From: Pseudophaeobacter sp. EL27
Lineage (GTDB): Bacteria > Pseudomonadota > Alphaproteobacteria > Rhodobacterales > Rhodobacteraceae
Assembly: GCF_900313025.1 (NCBI RefSeq)
Contig: NZ_OMPQ01000002.1
Coordinates: 62,001 to 126,000, forward strand
Length of the DNA stretch: 64,000 nt
Direction of reading: 5' to 3'
The position numbers and the translations under genes were made by a program. Within the stretch, counting starts at the first letter, position 1; each line of letters opens with the position of its first letter. The notes under the pieces were generated by a model that saw nothing but the letters and a program-made list of their open reading frames with translations, made no database searches and was not told the DNA's origin. Positions 20,544-29,279 of the stretch are shown one piece after another.

Positions 20544-20969
20544 TTACTTCACCTCGATGCCCATGGAGCGGGCAGAGCCCAGAATGATCTTCATCGCCGC
20601 TTCGATATCGTTGGCGTTCAGATCTTTCATTTTTGCTTCGGCGATTTCTTTCACCTGAGCAGCCGTAACGGTGCCAACGGTTTCACGCGAAGGTGTCTTG
20701 GCGCCGGATTTAACTTTGGCAGCCTTCTTCAGGTAATAAGACGCAGGCGGCGTCTTGATGTCCATGGTGAAGGACTTGTCCTGATAGTAGGTGATCACGG
20801 TTGGGCAAGGCGCACCTGGCTCCATGTCTGCGGTCTTGGCGTTGAACGCCTTGCAGAATTCCATGATGTTGATGCCGCGCTGACCCAGAGCGGGGCCAAC
20901 TGGCGGGGATGGGTTTGCCTGACCTGCAGCAACCTGCAGTTTCATCGAACCAACAAGCTTCTTAGCCAT
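20544..20969 (-). CDS. rplK: 50S ribosomal protein L11
   Basis: 141-residue L11, part of the GTPase-associated centre and needed for RelA-dependent stringent signalling. The N-terminal domain motif [20 protein letters not shown] contains the Pro-rich thiostrepton-binding face; the C-terminal rRNA-binding domain ends with [18 protein letters not shown] Shine-Dalgarno precedes the ATG. It is normally next to nusG, but here a methyltransferase gene intervenes, so its own promoter must lie upstream in 20970-21196; I could not fix one with confidence. Confidence 0.98.
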   Translation of the reverse strand: MAKKLVGSMKLQVAAGQANPSPPVGPALGQRGINIMEFCKAFNAKTADMEPGAPCPTVITYYQDKSFTMDIKTPPASYYLKKAAKVKSGAKTPSRETVGTVTAAQVKEIAEAKMKDLNANDIEAAMKIILGSARSMGIEVK

Positions 20970-21196
20970 TTGGTTGTCCTTTCAACGGAGGATGAGACGC
21001 GTCCCATCCGATTTGGTGTTGCGTGGTCCGACCGAAGATCGCGACCTCCGAATCTCCCACGAGAGAATCTCGCCCAAAGACGATTGGGGGCACTTACAGG
21101 GGAATGGTGTGGCTGGCAAGCGGGCAGCGTGACAAAAGCCAATATCCACCCACTCCGCCTTTAGTGTTTCATGGCGCTTGATGCGTTATGCAGCCA

Positions 21197-22009
21197 TCAG
21201 CCAAGAGGGACGCCGAACGATCCGCGCGCGCTGTCTTCGTCGGCCCGTTTAAGCCTCCGCTTCGATGGCTTAAGCCCTTCACGTAACTGCTCATCGCTGG
21301 TGAGAACGGGAAGATCCTGCTCTTCCTTGGACAACAGGATTGTCCGCGCACCTGTTGAGCCATCAAACCGGTACATGTGCATTGTCTGCCAATTGAAGTG
21401 GCCGCCCTTCCACAGGTTCGAAATATCGGCGACAAAGTTATGACATTGCTGGTTCTCCATCAGCAGAACAAACTGATTTGCCGAATTGACCATATTTGCC
21501 AAAGCGACAAAATGACTAACCGCCGTGTGGATGTGCATCAATACGGTTTGGCTGTAAACGAAATCCGCACGCGGCCAATGATTTGAGAAAGGCATCGTAA
21601 GATCCTGCAGAGAAAGATCTGCAGCCAGTTCGGGGTGCCGCCCTGCAGCAAGATCCAACTGCGTTTGCCCCCGATCAGCACCAGAAAAGGCAATCGTGGG
21701 GAACAGGGCCTTACCATTGGCCAAATGATCTCCGGCGCCGCAGCCTACCTCGTGGACCGACCCAGGTTGCAGTCGCCCTATCGCCTCAAGAATTGCCTGT
21801 TGATTGGGGTGAATTGGCCGCCCCGATGCAACAATATGGCCGGTGGCTTCATCAAAGCTCAACTCACCAGATTTAGCGACCGCCTGGCTATCGCGTTCCA
21901 CAACCCCAACCAACCTACGTTCGTAGGAATCAGCTGTGTAGGTATTCCAGTCAAAATCATCATCATAGAATTTACGTGATTTGTAGAACAATCGACCCCG
22001 CAACGACAT
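21197..22009 (-). CDS. Putative class I SAM-dependent methyltransferase
   Basis: 270 residues. VHEVGCGAGDHL (about 87-98) is a motif I SAM-binding loop, and PRADFVYSQTVLMHIH (about 155) resembles post-motif II/IV of class I methyltransferases. The N-terminal 80 residues (YKSRKFYDDDFDWNTYTADS) and the basic C-terminus (KPSKRRLKRADEDSARG) match nothing I can name. Substrate unknown. It lies between the nusG terminator and rplK, breaking the usual nusG-rplK adjacency. The 290 bp upstream (22010-22299) is comparatively A/T-rich and holds no other gene. Confidence 0.75.
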   Translation of the reverse strand: MSLRGRLFYKSRKFYDDDFDWNTYTADSYERRLVGVVERDSQAVAKSGELSFDEATGHIVASGRPIHPNQQAILEAIGRLQPGSVHEVGCGAGDHLANGKALFPTIAFSGADRGQTQLDLAAGRHPELAADLSLQDLTMPFSNHWPRADFVYSQTVLMHIHTAVSHFVALANMVNSANQFVLLMENQQCHNFVADISNLWKGGHFNWQTMHMYRFDGSTGARTILLSKEEQDLPVLTSDEQLREGLKPSKRRLKRADEDSARGSFGVPLG

Positions 22010-22299
22010 GCTTAGGACCTCCGCTAATTGTAGAATAAAATGCCCCTAGTTCGGCATAGGCTTCCATAACACGCAATGACACAAGGTGCATACAAACAAG
22101 TTTTGCAGCTGTGGCAGGGCCATAGGCCTTACAGGCTCTAACAGACGACTGTTCTCAATTCGCGACAGAACCAGGCATTGGGCAGGGGTTTAAAGCAATT
22201 CGCCCCCGATATTGCCGGAATGCATGCAGGCCCAACCTAGCGACCCAGATTAACCCGTGCTCAAAGGCGTCAGTTTCACAGCTACAGCTCCGCACAGAA

Positions 22300-22336
22300 C
22301 ACAAAACGCCGCGATCCCAAGGGCATCGCGGCGTTT
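22300..22336 (-). terminator. Intrinsic terminator after nusG
   Basis: Perfect 12-bp stem AAACGCCGCGAT (22304-22315) / ATCGCGGCGTTT (22325-22336), followed on the minus strand by TTTTGTGTT. It begins 24 nt past the nusG stop and closes the secE-nusG transcript. Confidence 0.85.
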
Positions 22337-22359
22337 CTAATTCTGAATTTTCTAAGCAA

Positions 22360-22893
22360 TCAGCTCTGCTTGGTGACCTGGGTGTAGTCCAGCTCGACCG
22401 GGGTTTCGCGGCCAAAGATGGAGACCGAAACCTTGAGCTTCTGCGCCTCATCATCGACACCCTCGACCATACCGTCGAAGTCCTCGAATGGGCCGTCGTT
22501 GACCTTGACCTTATCACCGATCTCAAAGGAGATCAGGGTGCGTGGTGCCTCGACGCCCTCCTCAACACGGCCCAGGATGCCCTGAACTTCGGCGTCACGC
22601 ATCGGCATCGGACGGCCCTGTGGGCCGAGGAAGCCGGTAACCCGGTTGATCGAGGAAATCAGGTGATAGCCACGGTCGGACATTTCCATATGGACCAGCA
22701 CGTAGCCGGGCATAAAGCGGCGCTCGGTCGAGACCTTTTTGCCGCGGCGGATCTCGATCACCTCTTCGGTGGGGACCAGGACCTCATCGATTTCGTCCTC
22801 AAGCCCTTGCTCAGCAACGGATGTGCGAATCTGCTCTGCGATTTTCTTTTCGAAGTTCGAAAGAACGCTGACCGAATACCACCGTTTCGCCAT
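22360..22893 (-). CDS. nusG: Transcription termination/antitermination factor NusG
   Basis: 177-residue NusG, which binds RNA polymerase through its NGN domain and links it to Rho or to ribosomal S10 through its KOW domain. MAKRWYSVSVLSNFEKKIAE is the NGN start; KVNDGPFEDFDGMVEGVDDE is the KOW motif near the C-terminus. AAGGACGG precedes the ATG. The 282-bp gap to secE holds no gene I can support. A terminator follows, so it is not cotranscribed with rplK as in E. coli. Confidence 0.97.
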   Translation of the reverse strand: MAKRWYSVSVLSNFEKKIAEQIRTSVAEQGLEDEIDEVLVPTEEVIEIRRGKKVSTERRFMPGYVLVHMEMSDRGYHLISSINRVTGFLGPQGRPMPMRDAEVQGILGRVEEGVEAPRTLISFEIGDKVKVNDGPFEDFDGMVEGVDDEAQKLKVSVSIFGRETPVELDYTQVTKQS

Positions 22894-23175
22894 GAACTTG
22901 ACCGTCCTTAGTTTTGCCGCGCGAAAAGGATTTCGACGCCGTCAGTAAAATTGATATCTGCCGTGATCCTGCCCAGACACTTACAGCGCCTTAACAAAAA
23001 TCGGCGCGCAACACGAATCGCCGCACGCCCACGTCAGAGGTTCTGGCTCAACTACCCGCCCACGGGGGCAAGATCAAGAGCCGGGTCCGGTTTTGTACGG
23101 GCCGGATGGCCCGCTGATCAGTCCAGCAAATTGGGGCAAGCAACAGCGCACTCCAATTGATCTGGGGCTGAGTGC

Positions 23176-23370
23176 TTAAAACATGCCCAGCAGGCCTTGC
23201 AGACCAAAGCGGATCACCAGATCAACCAAGGCAAAAAACACGGCTGTCAAAGCGGCCATGATAAAGACCATGACAGTGGTCAGCAGAACTTCGCGACGAG
23301 TAGGCCAAACGACCTTGCTCACCTCGGCACGAACTTGCTGGATGAACTGAACGGGATTGAGTGTGGCCAT
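23176..23370 (-). CDS. secE: Preprotein translocase subunit SecE
   Basis: 64-residue single-helix SecE, which clamps SecY in the Sec translocon. The amphipathic segment QQVRAEVSKVVWPTRREVLL is the conserved SecE core, followed by one transmembrane helix (about residues 30-52). It is the short alphaproteobacterial form with one helix rather than the three of E. coli. The gene upstream is the SGNH-like gene of the accessory block instead of a tuf gene. Confidence 0.95.
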   Translation of the reverse strand: MATLNPVQFIQQVRAEVSKVVWPTRREVLLTTVMVFIMAALTAVFFALVDLVIRFGLQGLLGMF

Positions 23371-23436
23371 GTGCCTTGTGTCTCTCTGCTAGCAGGGTCT
23401 GCGGCATTTAACGCCAACAGCCCTCGATTTCAAGCC

Positions 23437-24234
23437 CTAGGGTTTTTTCGGTGCCGCATGCATTTCGCGCAGCGCCTGATTCAGGATCATCGCCCCATAG
23501 GCGCCATTCTTATGCACGCTGTCGTCCCCCTGATCCCCAAGCTGGGTCGCAAATTCGGCGCGGGTCAGCCCGCCGCGGGTCACTGTGTCTTCAGGTTGTT
23601 GGATCAGCCGGATGTTGTCCAGCTGCATCGCCAGGTCGATGCGATCCCAGATCACCTGACGCTGCGCCCTTGTGGCTTCGGTGTTGACGCTCCGGGCCAC
23701 CTCATCCTCGCTCAGAATTCCGTCATTGAGAAACCCTGCCGGAGAAAAGAAGACTGGGCGCTGTTTGGCAAATTCGCGCGCCGCCCGGTACCAGCGGCAG
23801 CCATCCAGCCAACGTGTCAGCATCAAGTCGCGCACCGCGGCGCTCAGATAGTCAGAAGAGCCCGGCTGGCTGGCCAGAAGGGGCAGCACAAACTCGGAAA
23901 CCCGCAACCGACAGCCGATGAACAAAAAACCGTCATAGCCCTGCGGCTCCAAGGCCTCACTGTGGGTTGGGTTGATCTTTGCCAGACTGTCGCGCACCGC
24001 CTCGCCACGTGCAACCAGGCGCCCCTCTTCCAGGTGCAGATCGCGAAACTGTGGTCCCGGCGCGCCCCAGAACGCCAGTTCAATACCTGTCAGATCAAGC
24101 AGATTCTCATCCAGGGCATGTTTGACACAGGCAATATGGCTATCCCCAAAGACACAGAACTTCAGGGCGCGCGCCGGGGGCGCTTTGCTGCTTTTGCCGG
24201 CTTTTTTGCGCGCGGGTGATTTAGCCGAAGGCAT
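23437..24234 (-). CDS. Uncharacterised SGNH-like protein
   Basis: 265 residues from the ATG at 24234 (AGGAG 7 nt upstream; overlaps the preceding gene by 14 bp). After a basic N-terminus rich in Lys/Ser/Pro (KSPARKKAGKSSKAPP), KFCVFGDSHIACVKHAL has the GDSH block I pattern of SGNH hydrolases; a late HKNGAYG could supply the block V His. No signal peptide is evident. Function unknown: carbohydrate esterase or acyltransferase-like chemistry would fit its coupling to the GSCFA gene and the O-GlcNAc-transferase-like gene nearby. Confidence 0.6.
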   Translation of the reverse strand: MPSAKSPARKKAGKSSKAPPARALKFCVFGDSHIACVKHALDENLLDLTGIELAFWGAPGPQFRDLHLEEGRLVARGEAVRDSLAKINPTHSEALEPQGYDGFLFIGCRLRVSEFVLPLLASQPGSSDYLSAAVRDLMLTRWLDGCRWYRAAREFAKQRPVFFSPAGFLNDGILSEDEVARSVNTEATRAQRQVIWDRIDLAMQLDNIRLIQQPEDTVTRGGLTRAEFATQLGDQGDDSVHKNGAYGAMILNQALREMHAAPKKP

Positions 24235-25300
24235 CCAGGAACTCCTCGTCACATTTGACCGCCCGGGCATTGGCAGCAGCCGTGCCGCCCCCCTGCTTTG
24301 CCCCACCGCGCTTGGACTTGCGTGCCAGCCAGGGGAAAGCCTCATTCTGGCAGGCAAAAAAGCTCTCCATCACATGGTTGACCCCCTGCGGCACCACGCT
24401 GCGCTGGTTGGGGGCATAGAACATACCCCGGTAGGCCGGATGCGTTATGATTTCATAAGAGGGGAAATAGTCGACATGTTTGAACTCAGCCGCCACTTCA
24501 CCAGCCACCGCCCGCAAAACCGATTTGGAATGCGATGTGGCTGTCAATACGTGCTCGCCAGAGGCGGTTGCCGTCAGCGGCACCGGCGAGACCGTCAGCA
24601 GCACCTTCAATTTGGGATTGGCCTGGCGCAGAATTTTCAAAGCCGCCAGCATGTCGCGCCGAATGCCAACAAAGCTCTGGTTCACAAACTCATGCTGCTC
24701 CGGGTCAAAACGGCCCGCCAGCGTGCCCGGACACATGGCATATTCAAACTCGCTGGTTCGATGCCGCCAGCATTCCGTCAGCCCCATGGTAAAGACAAAG
24801 ACATCCGCGCCCATGACAGCATTGCGAATCGCCGCCAGGACCGCAGAGCGCGAGGCCTGCAACTCTGCCAGATCAGCAAAGCCCTCTGGCTCGATCCCTG
24901 GACGCAGCGGATCATAAAACCGCCCCTCCTTCTCCCAGTGCTCAAGCGGCGGCTCCTCGCCTTCAAAGGCGTAGCTCAACCACTGGCGCAGCATGCGGGC
25001 GGTATAGATGTTGCCCGTGCGAAACGAAAAAATCCCGTAATTGAAATCCCGCGCCTGTTCATCGCTGAGCAAAGCCGGCGCCGGTTCCGCATCCAGCCAG
25101 CCATAGCCACGCGCGACCAGTGCCCGGCTAAAATGCTGGGCAAAACAGGAGCCCGCCGTGATCACCTTATGCTTGCGTGGCACCGGAAATTTGGGCTGCC
25201 AGAGATGCGAGATCTCAAGCGGGTTTCGCGCCGCCACGGCCCGCTTCCAAAAAGCCGTTTCCGGTAACCCGATATAGGGGTTTGGATGTTGCTCGCTCAT
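24221..25300 (-). CDS. GSCFA-domain protein
   Basis: 359 residues from MSEQHPNPYIGLPETAFW. The family-naming motif appears as TAGSCFAQHFSRAL near residue 45, and later FTMGLTECW and the C-terminal half follow the GSCFA pattern (a family related to SGNH/GDSL folds, often found with polysaccharide genes; function undefined). Probably cytoplasmic, no signal peptide. It overlaps the downstream SGNH-like gene by 14 bp, so the pair is coupled. It is divergent from the TPR glycosyltransferase at 25554; the 253-bp gap should hold both promoters. Confidence 0.8.
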   Translation of the reverse strand: MSEQHPNPYIGLPETAFWKRAVAARNPLEISHLWQPKFPVPRKHKVITAGSCFAQHFSRALVARGYGWLDAEPAPALLSDEQARDFNYGIFSFRTGNIYTARMLRQWLSYAFEGEEPPLEHWEKEGRFYDPLRPGIEPEGFADLAELQASRSAVLAAIRNAVMGADVFVFTMGLTECWRHRTSEFEYAMCPGTLAGRFDPEQHEFVNQSFVGIRRDMLAALKILRQANPKLKVLLTVSPVPLTATASGEHVLTATSHSKSVLRAVAGEVAAEFKHVDYFPSYEIITHPAYRGMFYAPNQRSVVPQGVNHVMESFFACQNEAFPWLARKSKRGGAKQGGGTAAANARAVKCDEEFLDAFG

Positions 25301-25553
25301 CGTGTCATGCCTGTTTTGGTTTTTATACAGCCTAGGCGGGCTGAGGCGGGAACACAATTGCCTTGCGCCCTGAAAGCGCCTCTGCTGCTGAAGCCCGCGC
25401 TAAGACCGACACAGTACCATCTTTGCGCAGCCGCAAGATGGTTTCAATTTGTCGAAACTCAATCTTAATTCCATTCGCCTAACCATAAAGACGCGGCTCC
25501 CAAGTCTCAGAATGAAGGCCAGCCGCCTGTGCGTGACTATGAGATAGGATTCC

Positions 25554-27779
25554 ATGAATATCGCTGTATCCATGACCAAAGCAAACCAACTGGAACAAAA
25601 AAACAAGCACGAGGAAGCCGCCAAGGTTTATGGTGACATCCTTGCCAAGTTTCCAAAAAACACCCGCGCCCAAGCCGCGCTGAACAGGCTTCGAGAGAGT
25701 TCGCAGCGGGATCTCAATCCCAGTTTGGAAGCGCAGCAAAAGCTGACTGTCGCCTTTGAGGCCAATGACTACGCCAAGGCAGCGAGCGCCTGCGCGGCGC
25801 TTCTCAACAACCACAGAAAATCCCATTTCCTGTGGAACATGCTTGGCAAATGCCACCTTGAGGAAGGCAACCTGGATGAGGCGGCAACCTGTCTGAACAA
25901 GGCCTGTGAGCTAAATCCCAAAGATCCATCGACATTTTCCAGCATGGCAGATGTTCACCGTGCACAGGGCCATATCGACAATGCTCTGGCGCTATTTGAC
26001 AAGGCCCTGTCGCTGGATGACAGCCATTTGAACGCCCTCAACAACAAGGCAAACACCCTGATTGATCTGGGCCGCCTGAATGAGGCTGCTCCCCTGTTGA
26101 ACAAGGCCGCGAAACTGGCGCCGGAAAATCCGGTGGTGCTGTTCAACTATAGCAATGTGCTGTTGAAAACGGGCAAGACCCTGGAGGCAAAAGCCCTGTT
26201 GGAGCAGGCGACAGAACTGGCCCCTCATCTGACGGGCGCCCAGTACAACCTGGCACAGCTGCAGTCCCGAGATGGCGACACCGAGGCCGCGATCCAGCGG
26301 TTTGAGACCATGCTGGAAGACAACCCCAGTGATGATCGCACCCGCGCTGACAAATTTCACGCCCAAGCGCAGCTGAATGACTGGAGCTGGATTGAAGACT
26401 ATCAGCAGGCGCGCCGCCAGCTTGGTCTCACCGGCAAGGCCTGCGCGCCCTTTGCCGCGCTCACCTTTGAGGACAATCCGGACCTGCTGCGCCTACGAAT
26501 TCAGGCCCACGCAAACACCGCATTGCCCAAAGTGGAGCCCGCCAAGCCCCTGCCTGCAGACCTGATGGGAAGTGATCGCCCAGAGCGGCTTCGCATCGGT
26601 TATTTCTCTTCCGATTTCCACGACCACGCCACGATGCGTCAGATGGCCGGACTGTTTGAAGCCCATGACCAAAGCCGCTTTGACATCATCGCCTATTCCT
26701 ATGATAGCACCCCCGAAGATGCCATGCGCAGCCGCATCGGCAAGGCTGTCAGCAGCTTTGTGGACATCAGCCAGCTCTCTGACGGCGAAGCGGCAAAACT
26801 GGTGGTCAAAGACGGGTTGGACATCGCCATCGACCTGAAAGGGTTTACCGGCACCTCAAGAACCACGCTGTTTGCCCATCGGCTGGCCCCTTTGCACATG
26901 TCCTACCTTGGCTTTCCAGGCACCCTGGGCACAACGGCCATGGACTATTTTGTTGGCGATCATGTCACCTGCCCTGCTGGCAGTGAGCGCTACTTTGAGG
27001 AACATCTGATCCGCCTGCCGCATAGTTTTCAGGTCAATGATGACAAGCGCACCCTGTCGGGGCAGCAATTCACCCGCAAGGACTGTGGTTTGCCAGAGAC
27101 GGGGTTTGTGTTCTGCTCTTTCAACAGCAGCTACAAGATCACTCCGGCTGAATTTGACATCTGGATGCGCCTGCTTGACCAGGTAGAAAACAGCGTTTTG
27201 TGGCTGCTGGAGTGCAGCGAGACCGCCAAGGCGCATTTGCGCCAAGAGGCCACTCGCCGGGGTCAGGACCCTGAGCGTCTGATTTTTGCGCCGCGTATCG
27301 CCCAGGAAGAGCATCTTGCCCGGCACCCGGTCGCCGATCTGTTCCTGGACACCTTTACCGTCAACGCCCAGACGGCCGCCAGTGATGCGCTTTGGGCCGG
27401 ATTGCCGGTCCTTACCCTGCCGGGGCGCCAGTTTGCCTCTCGTGTTGGCGCCAGCCAGCTCAGCGCGCTTGGTTTGCCGGAGTTGATCGCCAAATCCGCC
27501 GCCGATTACGAAGCCCGCGCCCTGGAGCTGGCAAGCGATCTCGACGCGCTGGCGAGCCTGCGCAGCACATTGCAACGCAACCGTCTCTCGGCTCCGCTTT
27601 TTGACACCAAGGGCTTTACCCGCGAGCTGGAGCAAGGGTTCGACATGGCCCATGCGCGCTATCTGCAAGGGCTGCCACCTGCCCATCTGGAGGTCAGGGA
27701 TCCGCCCGCCTTGGAGGCAGAATTCCCGCTGGCTGCTTTGTCTCCGTCCCCTGCGGAGGCAATAAATCCAGCCCCCTGA
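25554..27779 (+). CDS. TPR-containing O-GlcNAc-transferase-like glycosyltransferase (GT41 type)
   Basis: 741 residues. The first 260 form TPR repeats (for example LGKCHLEEGNLDEAATCLNK and NKANTLIDLGRLNEAAPLLN). Then a GT41 catalytic region (about 340-690) shows GYFSSDFHDHATMRQMAGLF, DLKGFTGTSRTTLF, YLGFPGTLGTTAMDYFVGD and FCSFNSSYKITPAEFDIW, all alignable by eye to SPINDLY/OGT. It would transfer a sugar to Ser/Thr of proteins or to a glycan; acceptor unknown. Cytoplasmic. A perfect 15-bp hairpin follows the stop. Divergent from the GSCFA/SGNH-like pair, which suggests a common pathway. Confidence 0.88.
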   Translation: MNIAVSMTKANQLEQKNKHEEAAKVYGDILAKFPKNTRAQAALNRLRESSQRDLNPSLEAQQKLTVAFEANDYAKAASACAALLNNHRKSHFLWNMLGKCHLEEGNLDEAATCLNKACELNPKDPSTFSSMADVHRAQGHIDNALALFDKALSLDDSHLNALNNKANTLIDLGRLNEAAPLLNKAAKLAPENPVVLFNYSNVLLKTGKTLEAKALLEQATELAPHLTGAQYNLAQLQSRDGDTEAAIQRFETMLEDNPSDDRTRADKFHAQAQLNDWSWIEDYQQARRQLGLTGKACAPFAALTFEDNPDLLRLRIQAHANTALPKVEPAKPLPADLMGSDRPERLRIGYFSSDFHDHATMRQMAGLFEAHDQSRFDIIAYSYDSTPEDAMRSRIGKAVSSFVDISQLSDGEAAKLVVKDGLDIAIDLKGFTGTSRTTLFAHRLAPLHMSYLGFPGTLGTTAMDYFVGDHVTCPAGSERYFEEHLIRLPHSFQVNDDKRTLSGQQFTRKDCGLPETGFVFCSFNSSYKITPAEFDIWMRLLDQVENSVLWLLECSETAKAHLRQEATRRGQDPERLIFAPRIAQEEHLARHPVADLFLDTFTVNAQTAASDALWAGLPVLTLPGRQFASRVGASQLSALGLPELIAKSAADYEARALELASDLDALASLRSTLQRNRLSAPLFDTKGFTRELEQGFDMAHARYLQGLPPAHLEVRDPPALEAEFPLAALSPSPAEAINPAP

Positions 27780-27792
27780 GGACACCAAACCC

Positions 27793-27828
27793 GGCCCAGG
27801 CGCAAAACCCCGCTTTTGCGCCTGGGCC
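27793..27828 (+). terminator. Strong hairpin after the TPR glycosyltransferase
   Basis: Perfect 15-bp stem GGCCCAGGCGCAAAA (27793-27807) / TTTTGCGCCTGGGCC (27814-27828) with a 6-nt loop, 13 nt after the stop codon. There is no U run beyond the stem, but position and strength suggest a transcript end. Confidence 0.65.
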
Positions 27829-28034
27829 TGAATCTGCAAGACGCCACGCAAGATGCGCTCTGGTGCAGCTTGGGCCACCGCCCCAAAAGCTGGAAACCAG
27901 CACCTGCCGCGCCAGCAGCGACAATCCGCATCACCGGGCACAAATTGCCTTGATCGCGCGGCGCATCATTGACAGCTTGCGACGGATGGCCTTCCGCTGA
28001 TGGAAAGTCGCACAAAGCAAGGCTGCCCATATCC

Positions 28035-29234
28035 ATGCCCCCAGCGTCACCGGATGATCTCTCCATGCACGCAACCCCGACACGCCAATGGATCGTGTTG
28101 GCAGGCCTGGCATTGGGGGTAACCGTGACAAACGGTTTTGCCCGTTTTGCCTATGGGCTGATGCTACCGGCGATGAAATCCGAAATGGGCTGGAACTATG
28201 CCCAGGCTGGCTGGCTGAACACCGCCAATGCAATCGGCTATATTGCCGGAGCCATCCTGACCATGCTGTTGATCCGGCATATTTCACCCGCGCGCCTGTT
28301 TGCCTTTGGTCTGATCACCACAACAATCGCCCTTCTCGCCACCGGGCTGAACGCGGCACTCTGGTGGCAGACGCTCTGGCGTATTCTGGCAGGTATCTTT
28401 GGCGCGATGTCCTTTTCTACCGCCGGCGCCCTGGCCGCAGGTCTGTTTCAGGGTGACCCCCGCCGCAACGCGCTGGCCATTGCGATCCTGTTTGGCTCCG
28501 GTGGGGGCCTTGGCATCGTACTGACCGGCGCCACGCTGCCTTTGATGCTCGACAGGTTTGGCCCTGCCTCCTGGCCCATGGGGTGGATCCTGATCGGCAT
28601 CGCCAGCCTGTCGTTTCTCCCCCTCGGCCTATGGGCCGCGCTGCAAAAGCGTCCACCTGCGCAATCACAGACCAAGGCCACACCGCTGCCCCTGCGTCGG
28701 ATATTGCCAGAGATGGCGGGCTATGCGGGCTTTGGGCTGGGTTATATCGTCTATCTCACCTTCCTGTCTGCCTGGATGACCGAGCAGGCCGCCGGCGCCG
28801 GGTTCATCGCGCTGGTCTGGGTCATTCTTGGCCTCTCGATCTGTGTCTCGCCGTTGGTTTGGCGCCCGGTTCTGATGCGCTTCAACTCGGGGCTGCCACT
28901 GGCATTGATCCTCTCTGGCATTGCCATCGGCTCAGCCCTGCCAGTGGTGCTGCCCAGTGGCTCCGCGCTGCTGATTTCGGCGGTGGTCTTTGGCCTCTCG
29001 GTCTTCATGGCACCCGGCGCAGTCACCAACTTTACCCGCCAGAACTTGCCCCCTGAAAGCTGGGCCAGCGCGATCAGCCTGTTTACTGTTGTCTTTGCAG
29101 TCGCACAGACCCTCGGCCCCTATGGAGCCGGATTGGTTGGGGATCTGTTTAACAACATCGGCATCAGCCTCTTGGCTGCGGCTGGTCTGTTGTTGGCAGG
29201 CGCGATCCTGGCCCTGTTGCAAAAACCACTGTGA
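28035..29234 (+). CDS. MFS transporter, YbfB/YjiJ type
   Basis: About 399 residues with 12 hydrophobic helices. VTVTNGFARFAYGLMLPAMK and the paired GWNYAQAGWLNTANAIGY are typical of the YbfB/YjiJ family of major facilitator transporters, whose substrates are mostly unknown. The start is uncertain: ATG at 28035 (AAGG nearby) or at 28065; both leave the first helix intact. It stands alone on the plus strand and is convergent with the hybrid kinase; the 45-bp gap contains a small inverted repeat (29261-29283) that may terminate both. Confidence 0.82.
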   Translation: MPPASPDDLSMHATPTRQWIVLAGLALGVTVTNGFARFAYGLMLPAMKSEMGWNYAQAGWLNTANAIGYIAGAILTMLLIRHISPARLFAFGLITTTIALLATGLNAALWWQTLWRILAGIFGAMSFSTAGALAAGLFQGDPRRNALAIAILFGSGGGLGIVLTGATLPLMLDRFGPASWPMGWILIGIASLSFLPLGLWAALQKRPPAQSQTKATPLPLRRILPEMAGYAGFGLGYIVYLTFLSAWMTEQAAGAGFIALVWVILGLSICVSPLVWRPVLMRFNSGLPLALILSGIAIGSALPVVLPSGSALLISAVVFGLSVFMAPGAVTNFTRQNLPPESWASAISLFTVVFAVAQTLGPYGAGLVGDLFNNIGISLLAAAGLLLAGAILALLQKPL

Positions 29235-29279
29235 AGGCCCCGCTGCTGCCGTGCAGAATGCTGACAGGAAGCCCTTCTG

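Noticed and set aside
23371-23436. tRNA-Trp expected between tuf and secE
   Set aside because: I looked for the 3' CCA end and T-arm on both strands here and around 45321-47116 and found no cloverleaf. The tRNA is not in this window as far as I can see.
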